NCBI RefSeq assembly: GCF_028462495.1
Contig: NZ_JAQOWX010000171.1
Span: 1 to 8,638, forward strand
Source of the DNA: Roseateles_E sp005503085
GTDB lineage: Bacteria > Pseudomonadota > Gammaproteobacteria > Burkholderiales > Burkholderiaceae_C
Direction: 5' to 3'
DNA: 8,638 nt
Below are positions 5,124 to 8,638 of this stretch, in pieces. The notes under the pieces are model-generated. The model did no database searches, was not told where the DNA came from, and worked only from the letters and a program-made list of their open reading frames with translations. A program made the position numbers and the translations under genes. Within the stretch, counting starts at the first letter, position 1. Each line of letters starts with the position of its first letter.

Positions 5124-5867
5124 ATGCCCACCGAAACCGCCAGTCAAGCCCAGCGGATCCTGAACCACCTGCAGATCGTCAGCGCGCAGCTGGCCTTGCG
5201 GGCGGCCTCGCCGCCGCTGCAGACCAAGGTTCAGGCGCTCAAGCGCTATCAGCAGGCACGCTTCGAGCGCAGCTATGCCGATCTGCTGCAAAGCCCGCGC
5301 TATGCCGGCGCCGCCCGCTTTTTCCTCGAAGAGCTGTACGGCCCGGGTGACTTCAGCCGGCGCGATGCGCAGTTCGCGCGTGTTGTGCCGGCCCTGGTCA
5401 GGCTGTTCCCGGCCGAGGTGGTGACCACGGTGGAGCAGTTGGCCCAGTTGCACGGCCTGTCCGAGCAGCTCGATACGCGGATGGCCCAGCAATTGGACAG
5501 TCCGGCGCTGGACCGGGTCGCCTATATCGGCGCCTGGCAGGCCTCGGCCCGCCCGGCCGAGCGAGAGCAGCAGATCGCGCTGACCCTGGCCATCGGACGG
5601 GCCATGGAAGGCTTCACACGCAAGCCGCTGCTGCGCCAGGCCTTGCGCATGATGCGCGGGCCGGCGGCGGCGGCCGGCCTGTCGGAGCTGCAGCATTTTC
5701 TCGAAAACGGCTTCGATACCTTCAAGGCCATGCAGGGCGCGCAGGAGTTTCTGGACACCGTGCGGCGGCGGGAACAAGCCCTCGCCGACGCGCTGTATGC
5801 GCCCGATGCGCTGGCGCGGCTGGCGGCTTGTCCCCCAGGTGACGAGTCACTAGGGCAATTACCCTAG
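5124..5867 (+). CDS. FFLEELY motif protein
   Basis: This 247-aa cytoplasmic, largely helical protein carries the diagnostic block RFFLEELYGPGDFSRRDAQF (65-84). The pattern FFLEELYG, an acidic residue, then RRD is shared by a family of uncharacterised proteobacterial proteins. LFPAEVV (94-100) and ENGFDTFKAM (194-203) are further conserved-looking segments. There is no signal peptide, membrane segment or catalytic motif, and the biochemical role is unknown. The ATG at 5124 gives MPTETASQAQ, a typical start. An in-frame ATG at 5058 would add 22 low-quality residues and intrude on the promoter space of the divergent hydrolase. Neither has a clear Shine-Dalgarno. Its last ten codons are formed by two inverted repeats that may serve fadD. 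Confidence 0.85.
   Translation: MPTETASQAQRILNHLQIVSAQLALRAASPPLQTKVQALKRYQQARFERSYADLLQSPRYAGAARFFLEELYGPGDFSRRDAQFARVVPALVRLFPAEVVTTVEQLAQLHGLSEQLDTRMAQQLDSPALDRVAYIGAWQASARPAEREQQIALTLAIGRAMEGFTRKPLLRQALRMMRGPAAAAGLSELQHFLENGFDTFKAMQGAQEFLDTVRRREQALADALYAPDALARLAACPPGDESLGQLP
5839..5867. promoter_or_regulatory. Tandem inverted repeats at the end of the FFLEELY gene, candidate fadD operator
   Basis: Two abutting dyads cover 29 bp. The first is GTGAC-GA-GTCAC (5839-5850). The second is CTAGGG-N6-CCCTAG (5850-5867), with an AATT-containing centre. The second ends exactly on the TAG stop of the FFLEELY gene, about 78 bp before the fadD start. A weak -10-like TATCAG (5891-5896) has no -35. If it is used, the second dyad would be centred near -44, the position of a class II activator. 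A LuxR/NarL- or TetR-type regulator would suit an 18-bp dyad of this form, but the family cannot be named from the sequence. At the RNA level the GGG/CCC arms could also form a weak hairpin; no T-tract follows, so it is not an intrinsic terminator. Confidence 0.5.
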
Positions 5868-5912
5868 CCCTCGCCCCCTGCGCAGCCGAGTATCAGTCAC
5901 CGCAAACAAGGC

Positions 5913-5930
5913 CGTCCCCACGCAGGGACG
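5913..5930 (+). repeat. Small hairpin in the fadD leader
   Basis: CGTCCC (5913-5918) and GGGACG (5925-5930) are perfect 6-bp arms around a 6-nt loop. The stem ends two bases before the AAGGAGA ribosome binding site (5933-5939) of fadD. It could influence translation or mRNA stability, or be incidental; no T-tract follows. Confidence 0.4.
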
Positions 5931-5944
5931 CGAAGGAGACAACG

Positions 5945-7642
5945 GTGCAAGATTTGGCGACCAAGCCCTGGCTGAAGAGCTACCCGGAGGGCGTGCCGGC
6001 GGAGATCCGTGTGGACGCGTACAAGTCGCTGGTGGAGCTGCTGGAAGAGGCTTTCCGCAAACACGCCGATCGCGATGCGGCGGTCTGCATGGATCAGCGC
6101 CTGCGCTTTGGCGAGGTCAACGAGCTGTCTCAGGCGCTGGGGGCCTGGCTGCAGTCCAAAGGCCTGGAGCGCGGCGCGCGCGTCGCCATCATGATGCCCA
6201 ATGTGCTGCAGTACATGGTGGCGATCGCCGCCATTCTGCGCGCCGGCTATACGGTGGTGAACGTCAATCCGCTCTACACGCCGCGTGAGCTCGAACATCA
6301 GCTGAAGGACTCGGGCGCGCAAGCCATCATCGTGCTGGAGAACTTCGCGACGACCTTGGAAGAAGTCATCGAGCGCACGCCGGTGCGCCATGTGCTGCTG
6401 ACCGGGCTCGGCGATATGCTGAACTGGTGGCGCGGGCCGCTGATCAACTTTGCGGTGCGCCATGTGAAGAAGATGGTGCCCGAGTTCCGCTTGCCCACCG
6501 AGCCAGGGCGCAGCGTGACCCGCTTCAATCGCGCGCTGGAAGAAGGCTCGCGCATGAATCTGTCGCGGATCGATGTGGGGCCGGACGACGTCGCCTTTCT
6601 GCAATACACCGGCGGCACGACCGGCCTGTCCAAGGGCGCGACCTTGCTGCACCGCAATGTGGTGGCCAATATCCTGCAGGCCGAGGCTTGGTTCGCGCCG
6701 ATGATGGCCAAGCTCGGCAACAAGCCGATGACCTCGGTCTGCGCGCTGCCGCTGTATCACATCTTCGCGCTGACGGCCTGCTATATGCTCGGCGCCCGCC
6801 TGGGGATGACGAATCTGCTGATTCCCAACCCGCGCGACATCCCCGGCTTCATCCGCACCCTGCATAGCTACAAGGTGAATATGTTCCCGGCGGTCAACAC
6901 CCTGTTCAACGCGCTGGCCAATGAACCGGCTTTTGCCCGGCTGGACTTCAGTGAGCTGGTGATCTCCAACGGCGGCGGCATGGCGGTGCAGCAGGCGACG
7001 GCCGAGAAGTGGCTGAAGATCACCGGCTGCCCGGTGGTCGAGGGCTACGGCCTGTCGGAGACGGCCCCGGTGGCGACCATCAACCGCATGGATGTGCACG
7101 ATTTCAATGGCTCGATCGGCTTGCCCGTGCCCTCGACCGAGATCGCGATCCGCGATGACGACGGGCAGGACATGCCGCTGGGCGAGCGTGGCGAGATCTG
7201 CATCCGCGGGCCGCAGGTGATGGCCGGCTACTGGAACCGCCCGGACGAGACCGCCAACGTGATGTACGCGGACGGCTTCTTCAAGAGCGGGGATATCGGC
7301 GTGATGGATGCCGACGGCTATATTCGCATCGTCGACCGCAAGAAGGACATGATTCTGGTGTCCGGTTTCAATGTCTATCCGACCGAGATCGAGCAGGTCG
7401 TCAATATGCATCCCGGCGTGCTGGAATGCGCGGCGGTCGGCATCCCCGATTCGCGCTCCGGGGAGACGGTCAAGCTCTATGTCGTCAAGCAAGACCCGGC
7501 CCTGGCCGAGGAGGATCTGAGCGCTTTCTGCCATCAGCAACTGACGGCCTACAAGCGGCCCAAGTACATCGAGTTCCGCGACGAGCTGCCTAAGAGCAAT
7601 GTCGGCAAGATCCTGCGGCGTGAGTTGCGTACAGCGGCCTGA
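5945..7642 (+). CDS. fadD: Long-chain fatty acid-CoA ligase
   Basis: This 565-aa adenylate-forming enzyme activates fatty acids to acyl-CoA via an acyl-AMP intermediate, feeding beta-oxidation at the inner membrane face. The start is a GTG with AAGGAGA six bases upstream. The N-terminus WLKSYPEGVPAEI (9-21) matches the FadD family. Core motifs are intact: the phosphate-binding loop YTGGTTGLSKGA (221-232), GYGLSETAP (367-375), GYWNRPDET (428-436), SGDIGVMDADGY (448-459), the hinge DRKKDMI (464-470), SGFNVYPTEIE (473-483), and the catalytic-lysine motif SNVGKILRR with K555. The length is normal for FadD (about 560 aa). The fatty-acid chain-length preference cannot be read from the sequence. The MBL-fold hydrolase starts on the last base of its stop codon, so the two form an operon. 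Tandem dyads upstream may regulate it. Confidence 0.95.
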   Translation: MQDLATKPWLKSYPEGVPAEIRVDAYKSLVELLEEAFRKHADRDAAVCMDQRLRFGEVNELSQALGAWLQSKGLERGARVAIMMPNVLQYMVAIAAILRAGYTVVNVNPLYTPRELEHQLKDSGAQAIIVLENFATTLEEVIERTPVRHVLLTGLGDMLNWWRGPLINFAVRHVKKMVPEFRLPTEPGRSVTRFNRALEEGSRMNLSRIDVGPDDVAFLQYTGGTTGLSKGATLLHRNVVANILQAEAWFAPMMAKLGNKPMTSVCALPLYHIFALTACYMLGARLGMTNLLIPNPRDIPGFIRTLHSYKVNMFPAVNTLFNALANEPAFARLDFSELVISNGGGMAVQQATAEKWLKITGCPVVEGYGLSETAPVATINRMDVHDFNGSIGLPVPSTEIAIRDDDGQDMPLGERGEICIRGPQVMAGYWNRPDETANVMYADGFFKSGDIGVMDADGYIRIVDRKKDMILVSGFNVYPTEIEQVVNMHPGVLECAAVGIPDSRSGETVKLYVVKQDPALAEEDLSAFCHQQLTAYKRPKYIEFRDELPKSNVGKILRRELRTAA

Positions 7643-8589
7643 TGACTGCAGAGTTGGGCAATCCTCGCTCGCTCCCTCCCGGCCTGCAACTCATCGAGCG
7701 GGGCTGGCTGTCGTCCAACTCGGTGCTGTTGGGCGGGGACGAGCGCGGCGCGGTCCTGATCGACAGCGGCTACTGCACGCATGCGCAACAGACGGCGGCC
7801 TTGCTGGCTGCAGCCCTGGCGGCCGATGCGCCCGGCAGACCGCTACGCCTGATCGTGAACACCCACCTGCATTCCGACCACTGCGGCGGCAACGCACATC
7901 TGCAGGCACTGCACCACTGCCCGATCTGGATCCCCCCCGGTGACTTTGAGGCGGCCAAGCATTGGGACGAAGCCAAACTCAGCTACGAGGCGACCGGCCA
8001 GCAATGCCCTCGGTTCGCACCCACCCGAGCCCTCGCGCCCGGTGAGCGGCTACGGCAGGCCGGAAGGGACTGGGAAGTTCACGCCGCGCCCGGTCATGAT
8101 CCTCACTCCATCATCCTGCTCGAGCCGGAATCGCGATTACTGATCTCGGCCGATGCGCTGTGGGAGCGAGGCTTCGGCATTGTCTTCCCCGAGATCGATG
8201 GCATAGACGCTTTTGACGAGGTCCAGGCCACGCTTGAGTTGATCGAATCCTTGAATCCCGCACTGGTCATCCCAGGTCACGGTGCGCTGTTCGACGACGT
8301 CGCCGCCGCGCTGAGCGAGGCACGTTCGCGCCTGGCATTCTTCCGGCAACGCCCCGACCGTCATGCGCGCCATGCGGCGAAGGCCTTGATCATGTTTCAT
8401 CTGCTGGAGGCCACCAACCAAGCTCAGCAACTTCTGCTGGACTGGCTGATGGTGACGCCGATTCATCGCAAGCTATGGCAGGGCTATTTCCAATCACAGA
8501 GCCTGCAGGCCTGGAGTATCGAGTTGATCGACGAGTTGCTGAAGAGCGGCGCGATACGGCGGCGCGACGGACAACTGCAGCCCACATAA
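7642..8589 (+). CDS. MBL-fold metallo-hydrolase
   Basis: This 315-aa protein has a complete metallo-beta-lactamase-fold metal site. HLHSDH (75-80) is the HxHxDH motif, followed by H152 (APGHDPHS), D171 (SADALWERG) and H213 (VIPGHG). VLIDSGY (38-44) is the usual early strand. After the MBL core, a C-terminal helical region (about 245-315) ends WSIELIDELLKSGAIRR, resembling the winged-helix-like tail of LACTB2-type proteins. The family includes glyoxalase II-like thioesterases, lactonases, nucleases and acyl-CoA thioesterases, so the reaction is not fixed. Its start overlaps the fadD stop by one base (TGATG), so translational coupling to fadD is expected, which favours a fatty-acyl thioester or ester substrate. 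Its third-position GC looks somewhat lower than in fadD. A terminator-like hairpin follows 25 bp after the stop. Confidence 0.88.
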   Translation: MTAELGNPRSLPPGLQLIERGWLSSNSVLLGGDERGAVLIDSGYCTHAQQTAALLAAALAADAPGRPLRLIVNTHLHSDHCGGNAHLQALHHCPIWIPPGDFEAAKHWDEAKLSYEATGQQCPRFAPTRALAPGERLRQAGRDWEVHAAPGHDPHSIILLEPESRLLISADALWERGFGIVFPEIDGIDAFDEVQATLELIESLNPALVIPGHGALFDDVAAALSEARSRLAFFRQRPDRHARHAAKALIMFHLLEATNQAQQLLLDWLMVTPIHRKLWQGYFQSQSLQAWSIELIDELLKSGAIRRRDGQLQPT

Positions 8590-8614
8590 GCTGACCAAAA
8601 CCCCAAAACAAAAA

Positions 8615-8638
8615 CCCCCGCCTCTTGCGAGGCGGGGG
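8615..8638. terminator. Intrinsic terminator hairpin, probably bidirectional
   Basis: CCCCCGCCTC (8615-8624) and GAGGCGGGGG (8629-8638) form a perfect 10-bp GC-rich stem with a TTGC loop. The left flank AAAACAAAAA (8605-8614) becomes a T-tract on the minus strand, so it is a strong intrinsic terminator for a convergent gene entering from the right. The window ends at the last stem base, so whether a T-tract also follows on the plus strand, to end the fadD operon, cannot be seen. Confidence 0.85.

Noticed and set aside
5850..5867. Intrinsic terminator after the FFLEELY gene
   Set aside because: The CTAGGG/CCCTAG arms give only a short stem and no T-tract follows, so an operator reading is preferred.
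5897..7540. 547-aa minus-strand frame antisense to fadD
   Set aside because: It is remarkably long, but the His/Gln/Arg/Asp-rich translation is what a strongly biased GC-rich gene yields on the opposite strand; all conserved motifs are on the plus strand.
1..8638. Mobile element, CRISPR array, toxin-antitoxin or defence system
   Set aside because: I found no transposase, integrase, terminal repeats, spaced direct repeats, or toxin or nuclease families; all larger genes belong to ordinary metabolic, signalling or regulatory families.

Overview
The window is high-GC DNA with tightly packed genes. Its family content is a 4-hydroxyphenylpyruvate dioxygenase beside an Lrp/AsnC regulator, an HDOD protein, a TPMT-like methyltransferase, an FFLEELY motif protein, and FadD followed by an MBL-fold hydrolase. 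Together with the GC-rich codon use, this points to a betaproteobacterium of the order Burkholderiales, probably a Roseateles/Mitsuaria/Rubrivivax-like relative. That placement rests on recognising gene families and sequence style, not on a marker gene.

Layout. Bases 1-366 hold no convincing gene. They contain a short AT-rich control region (37-97) with two TTGCGCAA palindromes flanking a perfect IHF-consensus site, followed by a GC-rich leader. Two small plus-strand genes follow: a 61-aa basic protein (367-552) and an 87-aa protein (583-846). A near-consensus sigma-28 (FliA) promoter (886-912) precedes a plus-strand pair, an HDOD signalling protein (955-1797) and a TPMT-family SAM methyltransferase (1799-2404), separated by one base. 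The pair meets a minus-strand Lrp/AsnC regulator (2401-2883) tail to tail on a shared CTAG. The regulator is divergent from hppD (3007-4134), across a 123-bp gap with two perfect dyads. hppD overlaps the end of a minus-strand membrane-anchored alpha/beta hydrolase (4118-5041) by 17 bp. The hydrolase is divergent from an FFLEELY motif gene (5124-5867).

The end of the FFLEELY gene is built from two inverted repeats (5839-5867) that look like an operator for the next unit: fadD (5945-7642) and an MBL-fold hydrolase (7642-8589) whose start overlaps the fadD stop by one base. A strong GC hairpin (8615-8638) closes the window. Its A-rich left flank makes it a textbook intrinsic terminator for transcription arriving on the minus strand from beyond the window.

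Functionally, the window combines tyrosine catabolism (hppD with a likely local Lrp-type regulator), fatty-acid activation (fadD, plus a possible acyl-CoA or ester hydrolase), and a likely motility-linked HDOD/methyltransferase pair. I saw no transposase, phage, CRISPR, toxin-antitoxin, defence or rRNA/tRNA gene. The most interesting signals are regulatory: the IHF/palindrome cluster, the sigma-28 promoter, and the operator embedded in the end of the FFLEELY gene. None of them amounts to a demonstrated new system.
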